A stretch of DNA of 64,000 nt from Datnioides undecimradiatus (GCA_008933995.1 WARS01000043.1:3214001-3278000); one strand, 5' to 3'; shown: positions 35,900-47,500, counted from the stretch's first letter. Made by a program: numbers and translations. Notes: generated from the sequence alone by a model not told the origin.

Positions 35900-38600
35900 A
35901 ACCTATGCCGGAGTCTACCAGTGGCCTTTATTTAGTACACATTTCTACTTCATTCACTTGGTGAGAGAATGTCCCATTTACTTTGTTTCACTATATAAAA
36001 TAGTGTTGAAATGCTATTGTGTGTAATGAAAATGACCATGTAGAGTGGAACAGCCTTTAAAGTTCTAAAGGCTCTTTGTTATGACAACTAAATTATGTTA
36101 ATATTGTTATATATAAGTAACGCAAATTTGGTCTCAGTAACGTTATTGTTTATGTTCTCATGTCTGTGGAAATATTCCTGTTTTTGGTCCTGGACACGGC
36201 TGTACATGGCAGTCCGTGGCTAATGCATCCAACGGATATGGATACAAATCAATAAAATAAATCACACAAATCAAATTCTGTTGTTATTTTGCAAAAAAAG
36301 ACAAAGAAAACCAAAAACCCACTTCATATGTCATGTGGTTATGAGTCAGAATGACACTTGCAAGTCTACAATAAATTGTTTCATTAAAAAGAAGTTGATG
36401 TCCTGTGTGAAGTGACACACATGCATCATAGTTTTAATAGTAGTAAATAGTAAATGATATGTGGACTTGTTACTAACGTAGATTGTGAATTTAGAGTATT
36501 AATTTTAAATGAGTAGCTGTTGCTTTCTACATAATATGTGGCAGGCGAACTACACAAGGTAAAATTTTCTAGCGTTTGAGGGTTAAGAAGAGGGTTTTTT
36601 TGCCTTTTCAGGAGCACAGGCTGTAGCTTGCAGAGATCTGGCTGCTTGTCTCTTGATTCATACTTGCTGACCCCCCATGTTGATGCAAACTTTTGCTTTG
36701 CCTCATACGCATACAGGAAATGCATTGGTTTCCTGTGTATGCAATGCAGTGGATCATTTACTCTCAAAGTGTTAAGCAGCCGTGTGAATGGAGTAGTGTG
36801 TTTACTTCCTACAGAAGGAATTACCTGGGCATTCAGGGATCTAGTGTTCAAGGATCAAGCCTTTCAGTTGTATGTACAGCTCCAGGTTTTATACTTTTTG
36901 TCTGCTTTTGTATGTTGTCATGTGCAGTTTAGAGTCTGATTGTAAAGTGTAATGCAGTGCTCTTTACTGTGATAGCACATTACATGGTGCATTATTTTAT
37001 GTCAGTACTGCAGTGATAAAATATTTTAATATAGATTAGTTTGATTGGAATACTTTTGCTCCAGATGTGTATTTTATCATCCATCCAGAGTTGATGTTAT
37101 TTTTGACTTTCCTGCAGAGAGACAGTCGTGCTTGTCCCGTAACCTGCTTTAAAAATTAGAGTGAAAACCTTCAAGGCATCAGATAGACAAAGTTGTGTTG
37201 GCTAGCAGCATGTTATACTAAAAGGCCACACAGCATAAAGCGCTACATGTACACCGCCCTCCTTCTTGCTGCAGCAAGCACATTTTGTAAATATTTTACT
37301 TTGAAAAAAGTCCTGGTGTCGTTTCTCAGTTAACGGCGAAAATTTTGAGAATCAAGACAAGTAATTTTTCTCAAATTTTACTTAAAGTTTCTCAAACTTC
37401 AAGAAATCCTCACCTCCGCCCATCCATTATGTGTGTCTTACATCAGGCGGCAACTCATAGTTCACATTTTTGTAAAATGGCAGCAACCCACGCTATTGTA
37501 GTATTGTGATCATGGCTGATTCTAAATTTTCCATGTATAATTAAATGCTCCCTTCTCTTGTATTCTTGTGTCAGCCTGCAATCTATTGTGCCTTGTAGCA
37601 TTTTCATCTTGTCACTGAAAATATAATGTTAAAATGGGACTTTTGTCAGCATTCATATTGGTTTTCTTTTTTTTTCTTTTTTCTTTTTTTTTTTAATTTT
37701 TTGGCATCAGTCACTGAGGTGATACTAGTAGGTATAGAGATAAACAGGATGCGCAACTCTCTTGATGTGGTTACACAGTGAAAGCATTTGAGACCTGAGC
37801 TCTTAGAAGCTGTAAAACCTATGCTGAGGTGCTTTGCAGGGAGAACGTGTGTGAATATGTGACTTTATGAGGTGCATTCCTGTAAATCGAGGCAGGATTA
37901 AGAACAGGATGCCATGGGTGTGTTAAAATGTAAAACAAATTAAATTAGTGCGTGCAGCTACAAGGAAGTGACACACAAAATATATGGAAATTTCCCATAA
38001 AGAGAAAAGAGAAACTGCCTAGTGCTCTGTTTTTTTCCTTTCGAAGTGACTGTCTGTAGTTTTAGTTTGTTTGCCTACTAAACCATATTACTATGCCACT
38101 TTTTTCATGTAATCCATTTCATGTACCATTATCTGATACCTAACAACTATTAAGTTGAGGTAATGTTCAAAAAATGTCTCGGCAACCAGACTATGGCACT
38201 AAATACAGCTACCCTGCAAACAGTAAACTAGACTTGCCACAGTTAGCTAAGCACCGTGGGACTGAACAGAGTCTAGTTATGTTCCTATAATAACTTGGCG
38301 GTGACCTCACTATGACATGATTTTCCAACCTTAAACCTCTTGTGGACAGCTTGACTAGTTAAAATGCCCTGAACGTTGAGGAAATTCAGCCTCCTACACC
38401 TGCCGCAGACCTATTACTCTCCCATGTTATCTACTCCACTGCTAATGTTAAATAGAAAAATCTGGCTTAAAGACAGACCTTTTATATTTTTTGGATAAAT
38501 TAATCCAAAACATAATCCAGTTGTGTCACTACTGAGCAACAAACAAGTGCTAAACCAACAGTATCTTCTGAGGACTTAAACTTTTCCACTGTCAGCTTAT
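35900..38600. other. adad1-il2 intergenic region
   Basis: AT-rich spacer of about 2.7 kb. Overlapping frames of 141 codons (minus, 36426-36851) and 103 codons (plus, 36628-36939) occur but show no domain or splicing. A T-rich run lies at about 37668-37700. Since both genes point at each other, this holds the two convergent 3' ends. Confidence 0.5.
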
Positions 38601-38655
38601 CTTCCATAATTTGTTCATGTACATAATGGCAACACACAGTCTTTTAAATATAACA

Positions 38656-38661
38656 TTTATT
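38656..38661 (-). terminator. il2: Candidate il2 polyadenylation signal
   Basis: AATAAA on the minus strand about 550 bases past the il2 stop codon, just after the AU-rich cluster. This gives a 3' UTR of plausible length for a cytokine. Confidence 0.5.
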
Positions 38662-38702
38662 AACTTATACCTTGAGGTTTAGAGTACCAACAGACACCAT
38701 TT

Positions 38703-38728
38703 TAAATAAACAATAAATATATAAATAG
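38703..38728 (-). promoter_or_regulatory. il2: AU-rich instability element in the il2 3' UTR
   Basis: Three ATTTA pentamers on the minus strand within 26 bases, with another at 38645-38649. Such clusters mark short-lived cytokine mRNAs. Position between stop codon and poly-A signal supports the role. Confidence 0.5.
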
Positions 38729-39208
38729 AGCTTACAACAGCTTACATCAAATACATTCTCGTTGTTTGGATACTGACTGAGAACTTTCCAATTCACTTCA
38801 CAGCATATTCTTGTAGAAATAAAATACATGTACAGTTGTCAAAAAATAGATGCATATAGTACAGTCTTTGTGTAGTTAAAAAAAACATTCAGTGAATAGT
38901 TGCTTTCTGTCCATATTGCAGTGGCATATAGTGGTTATAAATGCTAATATTTAAGAGCAGTGTTCAGAGTTGTAGCATAACTAAAGAAACACACCTGAGA
39001 TCACGACATTCAACATTTCTAGATGTTGCTTGATTACATGAAACCCTGAGAGCACAGAGACAGGTTTGTCTGCTTCAAAGTCAGTGATTGTCCTGCCATC
39101 TCCACACTACATGAGGGCACGACGGCTTCGTTAGACTTCCTGTGATGTTTTTCAGGACAGCTGATCTGGAAGCTGCAGCACATACTTTCTGGACTGAAGC
39201 CTTTTTGT

Positions 39209-40163
39209 TTAACTCCGCACAAGGGTTTCAGTGTTTATTCGCTGCAGTAAAGATTCCATCTCGTTGAGAAACTCACTGAAATTTTTTTCCGGCCACATCT
39301 CACAGGTACATTCACTGGAGTGTGCCTAGGGAGAAGATGACAAGCCCCTTAAGTATAACAATTCATGTTATAGTCACATTTTGATTTAGTCATTAGCGCT
39401 TGATTTGGCTACGGAGTTTGCAGAAACACTTACACTGTTGGTCTCGGGGTTCCATTCTCCCAGGACTTCGACAGCCTGGTTTATGTAGAATTCTTTGTGT
39501 GTACATTCCAATTTGACCGTTCCGTTCAGCTCTGTCTTAAAGCAGTCCAGTGCTTTGGCGATGCATTTTTCCTGTGTGTGAGAAAAGAATGATGTTTTAA
39601 GTTCCCTTCACTGCTCTGACTGAGGCAGACTTATGACTGCGCACAGAGAAGTCAGCAAACAGAAGTTGTCACAGCTGTGTGAAGTATCAACACCTGGCAA
39701 GCTCATTTCCTGTACTAGAGAACCTTCACATGTGGTTTATAAAAAATCAACTAAACTCTGAAGCTTCAGCTCCTTTGATGCTTGGGGAGTACCCAACAAG
39801 TTGTACTGTTTGTGTATATATATACCATGTTTCATTGTTACTGTTGACTTTCTGTAGTTTCAGGGTATGCATTATCATAATTCAAAAGTATAAAAATACA
39901 CACTTACCTCCACATTTGATGGCGTGTAGAATGTTGAATCGTTAGGCTGTATGGACAAAAGATGACATTGGACTGTATTAGCAACAGGTAGAAAGTTAGC
40001 ACACTGAGCAAGGAAAAATATTTGGTTTGAAATTACTTACACATTTTACCCAGGTCCGCATGATGTCAATGTTTGCGTCGTTTATGGGTATAGGTTTTGC
40101 TGGCAGACAGTCAACCAGAGTAACAATCCAAAAGACAATCCCGATAAAGTCCTCCATCCTCAT
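39209..40163 (-). CDS. il2: Interleukin-2
   Basis: Secreted four-helix T-cell growth factor. Four coding exons, all phase 0: 40163-40041, 39946-39908, 39571-39434, 39325-39209, giving 138 aa. Residues 1 to about 20 are a hydrophobic signal peptide (IGIVFWIVTL core), with cleavage likely near CLPA. Exon 2 is only 13 codons (PNDSTFYTPSNVE). Exon 3 carries CIAKALDCFKTEL and exon 4 SECTCEMWPEKNF, then the final helix SEFLNEMESLLQR, corresponding to the mammalian IL-2 EFLNRWI helix. Mature cysteines are at 41, 57, 64, 77, 106 and 108. NX(S/T) sequons are at 43, 70 and 115. All splice sites are GT-AG, most with GTAAGT donors. The exon 4 acceptor follows CTCCCTAG; the nearby CTCCAG would give an immediate stop. 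Position next to adad1 in opposite orientation matches the human locus. The alternative start at the second Met would drop two residues. Confidence 0.93.
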
Positions 40164-40244
40164 CTTGAATGCTTGTCAGAGTGATAGTCAAGTTGTTTAG
40201 TGGAGGTGCTGTGTTGGTTTACTTGCACCCTGTGCTGTATTGAA

Positions 40245-40252
40245 TTTTTATA
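40245..40252 (-). promoter_or_regulatory. il2: il2 TATA box
   Basis: TATAAAAA on the minus strand, 82 bases upstream of the ATG. Spacing fits a short 5' UTR. Confidence 0.7.
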
Positions 40253-40311
40253 GCTGTGGGGTGGAAAGGGTGGGCTGAATTGGTTGCATATCACCTAATG
40301 CATACAGCGTT

Positions 40312-40331
40312 GTTTTTCCTTTAGATGACTC
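40312..40331 (-). promoter_or_regulatory. il2: Composite AP-1/NFAT-like site of the il2 promoter
   Basis: On the minus strand GAGTCA (AP-1-like, 40331-40326) lies a few bases upstream of GGAAAAAC (NFAT core, 40319-40312), about 60-80 bp upstream of the TATA box. Adjacent AP-1 and NFAT sites are the established logic of the mammalian IL2 promoter. A degenerate octamer (ATATGCAA) lies between this and the TATA box. Confidence 0.45.
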
Positions 40332-40359
40332 TTGGAATTTTTTTTTTCATCATGTTACT

Positions 40360-42110
40360 ACATGATGGTAAAATCCCTCAAGTGGCCTATAGTAGCGCAG
40401 CAGTTAGGCTACAAGCTCTTATGAAACTAGGTTGGCTGTCCCTGGTTTGTGGTACAGAGGGTTTTTCATTCTCTCTGTTCTGTTGGCAAATGTTCGTCAT
40501 GAACTGACACTTTCTACTCTCGTGCACATCTTTAAATTATGGACTGAACAGCTAAAACATCTTCAGTAATCTATCTTGCTGTGATTCACAGTTAGATGAG
40601 GTAGACCTCACTGAATAAAAACGATTAGAAAATATTAATAATACAAATAATAATTTCCCTAACCTGCAGGTCATGTCAGTGAATGATGGGCTCTCAGCTT
40701 GGCATGAGCTCTTTCTGTTTGATTGTGTTTTTTTTGCTGAAGATATGGTGTTCTTTGTTTATTTTAAAATGGCATTTTGTTGTTTGCACATAGCAATGGC
40801 TCTTGATTGATCTGTTTCCTGGCTTCTCTGTGCTGTTGTCAGAGATAGAAGCGTGCAGACTTTATCCATATAATACTTTACAGAACAGAAGGTAGATGAA
40901 GAACAGATAAGACACAGAAGACTATATGTATATATGCTCACACACACTTAGGTACACCTGTTTCTTCTCGTTCATGCAAATATTTAATCATCTGATCTTG
41001 TTGCAGCAACTCAGTGCATTTAGGCATATAGAAACAAGTCAAGATGATCTGCTGAAGTTCAAGCCGTGTATCAGAATAGGGAAGAAAGGTGACTTACGTG
41101 TGGCGGATTATGGCATGGTTGTTAGGGTTGGATGGGCTTGATTTGCCTGTAAAACATTACTAGGTTTTACAGAGAATGGTCCAAAAAAGAGAAAATATCC
41201 AGTGGGAGAAAATGCTTTATTTGATGGCAGAGGTCAGAGGATAATGGATCGAGCTGATACTCGGATACTTGCTTGTTAGAACTGAAGAAACTAAGGCTAC
41301 AGTAAGCACGGGCTCTCCAAAGTTCATTAATCAATTATCAGAAAAACGTGGCCTGTCTAAGGAATCTCACTTTCTGCTATTATGTGTTGGGTCAGAATTT
41401 GGCATAAGCACCATGAAAGCATGGATCCATATTATCCCGCATCAAGCTGCTGATGGTGGTATAATGATCTTGCTGATATTTTCCTTCTGTTCTACCGTTC
41501 ATACAATCAATCCAGTTCAAAATGATCTAAAATAACATGTATGTAGTGCTTCACGTGAAAACAGACTTGAAATGAACATATAAATATGCTATGAATATTG
41601 ATGTGATGTTAGATGGGGGATTAGAATTAAAGTGCACCGCAGCCACCTGGTGGTGAGAATGATATAGTGAATGACTGCTCCCTCAAAGCCGCACAAAATG
41701 ATTTTTAAATCAGCTGGTAATACCATCTACAGAGGGAAACAGTGGCAACGTTTTAACATTATCAAGTCAAAATGTACTAAACTGACTATGTACACTCACC
41801 ACCACATTAAATGGTCTTATACAATTAAATGTTATCCTATACAACAGCTTTGCTATTAATTCTATATTTGCAAACCTTAATATATTTCAACTTTAGTTAC
41901 AACTGCCAGAAAGTTTATAATTTTAATTTTCCTTCATTTTTATCATTGAGTTTGTGATGAGCGTTGAAGTTGTACTGTTTCTAATACTCCTTTCCTCTCA
42001 TGTGTGTCAATGGATTGGACCAAATATTAAGGACACCGTTTAGTATAACACAGTTATTCTAATGTATAAGTTCAGCAAAACCGAAAACTACAGCCTCAAT
42101 ACTCAAGACA
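40360..42110. other. il2 upstream / il2-like downstream spacer
   Basis: AT-rich intergenic DNA without supported exons. A palindromic CCACCTGGTGG lies at 41643-41653. Confidence 0.45.
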
Positions 42111-42111
42111 A

Positions 42112-42275
42112 TATAGTGAACCCCAAATTGCTCCTTATGGCAGTTCCATGGGTGTATGCTCCCTATGGCAGTTCCATGGGTGTATGAATGCATTAGTTAG
42201 TAGTAGTGTAAAGTGCTTTGAGTTGTCAGAAGACAACAAAGGCACTATAAAAGTACAATCCATTTAATATGTTGT
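42112..42275 (+). repeat. Dispersed teleost repeat fragment with an internal 28-bp tandem duplication
   Basis: The text 'ccccaaattgctcc...ggtgtatgaatg' followed by 'aaagtgctttgagttgtcag' and 'gcactataaaagtacaatcc' matches the 3' part of a very common fish interspersed repeat (RTE-LINE or SINE-tail type; class uncertain). Within it, 42130-42157 is repeated at 42158-42185 with one mismatch. Confidence 0.6.
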
Positions 42276-43260
42276 TAAATGAATACCTCTCAGACAGTTT
42301 TAATTCTAACTGTAAAGACAGAATTAATAGCATTACAATGTACAAGTGTACTTAATTTAAATGGCTACTGAGTGTGTATTTATAATGCAGCCTGTAGGTA
42401 CTTTATCGCTATGTAATGAGTGGATAATAGTCACAGTTTCCTCAGTGTGGAGGTATGAAAAACTTTCAGCACCCATAGGGGAATTCTGAATAAGAGGCAG
42501 AGTAAAGACACAAGTTAATGAACATCTTTGCTCACCATATTAGCCATGTATTAAAACATAAAATCTCAAGCTTGTTTTGACATAAACAAAAATCTATAAT
42601 CAAGTAGTGTAAAGATATATGTCACTGATTTATACAGAAATCTTTGCATCTTGGGGATGTACTACTGACATCCTTGCGGTTAGAGTTCATATTCAAATGA
42701 AAGAGGGTGTCATGGATCTTTTTATTTTCTCATTGGTTAATCATTTTCATTCAGCAATTGTCAGACATTGCTGTTAACTTTCCACTCAGGAGTTCCACAT
42801 AGTCCATTTAACTTTCTTTTGTTGGTGCAGTCCTGCAGCCTCTACAGCTGGTGAATGTGGCTCATTACACTCTGAATAAAACATTAATATTAAATGTATT
42901 GTGTTTAATTTGAAATCAGTGGGGTGGTGATGCCTGTTTTAAAGCTCTTCATTTCATCACTAAGTGCATTATCCAAGTTCTTGTACTTTAGGTCTGCATT
43001 TATCCAGAACTACAGTCAGTTAAGTCATCTTTCAGATTTTCTTTTCAGATTTTTTTTTTTCAGATCTTTGTTTTTCATGTGTGATCTGTAAGATTTCCCA
43101 CCATTGTAAGTTAAAAGGCAACCACTGCATCAACTGTGAACTTCTTAAGTATCACTTAGATATAAAGTGTGAAAAGAAGATGTTATCAAGTGCACATGAA
43201 AAGATGATGCTTGTTTCCTGCACAAACACTAGATTTCTAGTGGCTGGGAAAACAAGGGAG
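42276..43260. other. il2-like downstream spacer
   Basis: AT-rich, with a T-rich run near 43050-43060. No exon is supported. Confidence 0.45.
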
Positions 43261-43284
43261 TTACTGCTTGACTAAATGTCAACG

Positions 43285-43290
43285 TTTATT
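43285..43290 (-). terminator. Candidate il2-like polyadenylation signal
   Basis: AATAAA on the minus strand about 215 bases past the stop codon, after the AU-rich cluster. Confidence 0.5.
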
Positions 43291-43369
43291 GTTATGATTC
43301 ATTTGAACAAACAACCAGTGCTTTTTTCATACATATAATATATCCATTTTTGGTACATCAGGTACATAA

Positions 43370-43386
43370 TAAATAAATATATAAAT
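43370..43386 (-). promoter_or_regulatory. AU-rich instability element in the il2-like 3' UTR
   Basis: Overlapping ATTTA pentamers on the minus strand include the nonamer TTATTTATT, a classical class II AU-rich element found in cytokine mRNAs. It lies between the stop codon and the poly-A signal. Confidence 0.55.
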
Positions 43387-43502
43387 AATTGAGAACTTCT
43401 TCCAGTGTTCAGGAAACATTACAAAAATCACATTTTAGTGCAGTGTGTAATATTAAATAACAATAAATTAGAGGAAGCACATGTAGAGTCAGGATTGATC
43501 TA

Positions 43503-44365
43503 TTACTTCTTAGACTGACTGTCGTTGAACTGCTCAACAAAGGTCTTGGTTGCGTTCAGGAAGCTTCCAAAATTCTCATGGACTATCATAGTCAAGTTGC
43601 ATGTTGTGTTTGTCTGTGGAGAGAAAGCTGGTTTAGTATTGGATCATGTATTTTTAGCAAGGAACTTGGATCTAGAAAAATTAGTAAGGCATTACAACAC
43701 GGCCAAAACTCACCTGTGGCAGACAGTCCAAATCCAGCGCCTGCAGAGTCTGGTCAATGTGAAATGATTTGTTACATTTCGCTTTGGCCAGTTGCAGCCC
43801 TTCTGTGAAGATCTTTAGGCTTGTAGTATGGCACTCAGTGTTCTGTCAATGACACAGAAATCCTTTGGGTCATACTTCCAGTAATGAAAAACAACAAAAC
43901 TGTGAGTGTTGTCAGTGAATAGTTGAATTGAATCTGATTATTGTTCCCATTAGTTTTAAAAAATGATTGTAGATGTTGTGCATGAGAGCTTAAACCTGCT
44001 CTGAGGTGATCTCTTACCTGCTGCATTGCTGGAGAAGTGAAGGTCACGTTCTTTTCCTACAACAAATTAGAGAAAAAGACAAAGTGTCACTATTCACTGT
44101 CAATTGGTTTATCCCTTTTATTGGATCACCTGATCCTGGTCAGTTTTCCAAATTTAATTCTTAAAAAAATGCAGGTTTCAATGGACTAAAATGTTTGTCA
44201 GACCATTGCATTTTAAGCATGAAAAAAACTTACACATGAGACATCAAGCAAAATGTCAAAGCCCAGGTCATTCAGGTCCATGAAGCAGGATGAGTCAACA
44301 GGGTATGCTTGAAGATATCCTACGAGAAGAAACATCCAGAGGGCTATTCTGAAAGAGTGCTCCAT
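43503..44365 (-). CDS. Interleukin-2-like cytokine (tandem il2 paralogue)
   Basis: Second short-chain four-helix cytokine, 4.2 kb upstream of il2 in the same orientation. Four phase-0 coding exons: 44365-44234, 44056-44018, 43842-43714, 43613-43503, giving 136 aa. Signal peptide about residues 1-20 (FRIALWMFLLVGYLQA). Exon 2 is 13 codons (EKNVTFTSPAMQQ), the same length as in il2, and aligns in position with its TFYTPSNVE. Exon 3 has paired cysteines (ECHTT, AKCNKS) and exon 4 a final helix (FGSFLNATKTFVEQF) like the EFL helix of IL-2. Cysteines are at 27, 44, 61, 80, 97 and 105. There are six N-glycosylation sequons (47, 81, 102, 106, 120, 130), four of them in the last exon. All donors and acceptors are canonical. 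Sequence identity to il2 is low. An IL-15-like identity cannot be excluded, but exon plan and location favour a tandem il2 duplicate. Fish il2-like genes have been described, to my knowledge; which one this equals is not tested. Confidence 0.85.
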
Positions 44366-44460
44366 ATTAAACCTTGTTAAGCTTGGTTGCAGTTGCGCTG
44401 TGAAGTTGTACGGCAGTGCTGTTTATCAGTGGCTTGTGGTGTCCTCTTTTGCAGTCTGCA

Positions 44461-44468
44461 AATTTATA
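44461..44468 (-). promoter_or_regulatory. il2-like TATA box
   Basis: TATAAATT on the minus strand about 97 bases upstream of the ATG, in the same position as the il2 TATA box. Confidence 0.65.
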
Positions 44469-44515
44469 GGAGGTAGCTGACAGAAGTGAGTGGGCACCTA
44501 AAGGTGTGTTCTTGA

Positions 44516-44535
44516 GGGAAATTCTTATTTTTTCC
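44516..44535 (-). promoter_or_regulatory. kappa-B-like and NFAT-like sites of the il2-like promoter
   Basis: GGGAAATTCT (kappa-B-like, plus strand 44516-44525) is followed by AGGAAAAAATA (NFAT core, minus strand 44535-44525), about 50-70 bp upstream of the TATA box. A second NFAT-like GGGAAAAAAGG lies about 20 bp farther. Motif match only. Confidence 0.4.
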
Positions 44536-44599
44536 TATTAATCATTTAGCCTTTTTTCCCTTATCAACTGCATGGTGAAAACCCAAAGTGAAGAAAGCC

Positions 44600-47500
44600 A
44601 GGTGGGCACAGAATGCCTTTTCTGATAGTGATTAGTTTCGATAGTGTCTCCCCATTGTTACAAATATGATTTTTTTTTTTTCATATAATTGTGTTCATCT
44701 CACCTTATGACCGTTAATATTATCATTATTATTTCAACTGAACTTTCTAGGCAATTTGTTGGTGTTTCATTGATGTTATCAGTGCGTTGTTTTTTTTTTA
44801 CTTTACAGAGTTTTTATTTTACAGGTGAAAAAGTGAGCATGTTAGGAAACGTTAGAAGTTTGATTTCCCTTCATCAAGGAAGTTTGTTGCTGCGTCTGTT
44901 TGTTCAGCGTAACAAAAAAACATTTGCATGACCACAAACTTATCTTTAACATTCATGTCTCAACTTCCTTTATTTTGGTTTTTGGCTTATTTGGGGTAGC
45001 AGTTGACTTAAATCAATGTTTGATATTGTTGTTTTTGGCAAAATCAGTAACTCCAAATATGCACAGGGCCATAGAATTAAAAAGCAAAAATAGAGAGGGC
45101 TTTAAAACCAAAAATGAAAATTTAAAAATGCATAAAGCAAATAACTAGGTGTTAAATACATGTTTTAGGAATGCATTACATGATTATTTAATCCCTGTGA
45201 AGTAAGTAAGTAAAAACAGACAGGTGCATGACTGGTTGACGTGCATCTTTAGTGTGTTACATCACACACTCAGCAGAGATGATTGAAGGGTTTCTCTTAC
45301 ACCTACGATCTTGTGGGGATTCCCCACAAGAATCCCAGATAGCAGTGGCAGTAGTCTGCTCATTACACCTTGTTACCTTGGACATTGTCATCAATTATTC
45401 ACTGTTGCCAAGTCTAAAGCACTTCACAGGTTAGGTTACACCTTTGTGGTCTCTTCTGGAATCACTAGAAATAACAAACGTGTCAGGATTTTGACGTGAG
45501 TAAAGAGGGTGGGGAAATTTCTATCCATGGAATTTGTCACTCTGTGGGGGCATCCCTTCTGTTTCCATGTCTTGGTGCCCACACTTAAGATGAGCTTTTT
45601 GATATTAAATGTCTATCTTTCAGAACCTTGGTTTGACCAGACAGGAAAGGAAAGTTTCATTCATACCACACTTAACATTCTTATATTAAACACGCATTTA
45701 ACTTTTACCTTCCTGGTTAGACCAAGATCATCATAAGCTGAACCCAGATTTGCTCGTTATGCATTGCTGCAGATACAAAATTTAAAATTTTGGGTTCAAG
45801 TCAGATTTGACCCTGTGCAGATTTCCTGTTTTTCATGTGCATTCATGGCGAGAGAGCCACTTTGTTGCAGGTTTCTTTTGATGTGTGCAACCACAATTTT
45901 AAGAAAGTTGAAAATGCAGCTTATTTGCTCTTGCACTGTGAAATTTCTGCTAAATTTCCTGTTTCCTCCTGACATTCCTGCTGTCCTCTGACTGCTACCA
46001 GGCGCTGTGTGCATTTCTAGGTCGGAGGTTCATGGTTCTGCATGGGTACTGAGTCAGTACTTAAAAGTTGTTGTCTTTGTTACAGTGTCACTTTTAGCAT
46101 CATATCAGAAATCTGCTGATAATCTGAGCTGCAAAAAAAACCTAATTAATGCTCAATCTAAATGATTATTCCAAAATTATTGATTATTTGGCTTTTTTTT
46201 TTTTTAGGATGACTGGATGAATTGATTACTAAAAATTGCTGCAGATGCATTTTAATTTCTCTATTGAAGATTTGTTTCCAGCCTTTGTCTCTTGCTGAAA
46301 AGACATTAATTTCTTAATTTTGATTTGTCATTTCAAGTTTGATAGTTGTATTGTTTAAATTTAATTTAATTATTTTTACTGCCACACTACCACGCCCTTA
46401 AAAGTAAGGTCATTTGTGGAATTTGCATTAGGCCTGCGTGTTACCTCCTATGACGTTTTGTGTGTGGGGTGGGGATGTCATGCAGAGTACACACAGACCA
46501 GAAAATACTCCTCATGCCCTCAAATCTAAAGGCCACATCTCTGCTCGTCACTAGTCAAAAAGAAAGAAAAAGGAAATAAAATCTTTGGTTTCCGTGATAG
46601 TAGTGATGTCAGTGGAGATGGTGGAGGCTTTGTTACCGCAGGCTACCACAGCATAGTATCATACTCAGTGGTGGCTCCACTGAGTTAATGTGCTTCATTT
46701 GACTCAGCTTTAATTTATGGATTATCACAAGTCCTAGTCAGTCCGTGTTTAATATTTACTGCATCCATTCGGATAAATTTAAGTCGGGCAGGTGATCACT
46801 GGTCTTCATCAATGATCAAACTCAAGCAGTCAGGTTCAAGTGCTTTGTCTCATTGACAGAGTGATTGGATCAAGATGGACATAGTCTGTGACAGTCTGGG
46901 CCAGTTAGTGTTTATTGTCAGGAGATAAAATTATAATTTGCGGCTTGTTAAATGATTATGAATTTCCGTCCGACCCTTCTTTCAGGACGACATTGCATCT
47001 TTTTAAGTATGACCATATGAACATTGAAAGAGTTTTTGTGTGCAGTCATCATGACCCCCAGTGAAACTCTGTGTTCGTGTGCATCGCCGAGCCAGTGATG
47101 TTTAATCTAAGACACCAGCCATCTTGCTAGTTTAACACGCTTTTCATTCTTACCTTCACAGTTTTTAATTTAAGTGGTCGACAGATGAACACAAACATTA
47201 GCTTGTCTCTGACTCTTGCCTTAAGTTGCAGACGTTACATTGCACAGGTAAAATACTGCATGTATTGAAGATTTCAGTTCACTAAAGCATGCGTCTGCAC
47301 TGTATTGGTTTCCATTTACGACCTGAAGGAAAAGTTGACCTGTGCAAATGTATTTGTTAATGTGGAGTTAATGACTGAACTGGACACTAGTTGCACTTGA
47401 AAAGTGACCTGGGACATGCATGTACCTACTTTCCCTGCATCAAAGGAAATAATGAGTTGGTAGTCATTATGTTGATGTGACACGCACATATCTTTCATCC

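Noticed and set aside
39034-39222. 62-codon minus frame overlapping the il2 last exon
   Set aside because: Out-of-frame shadow of il2 exon 4 and its 3' UTR.
43525-43808. Plus-strand frames over the il2-like gene
   Set aside because: Antisense shadows of il2-like exons 3 and 4.
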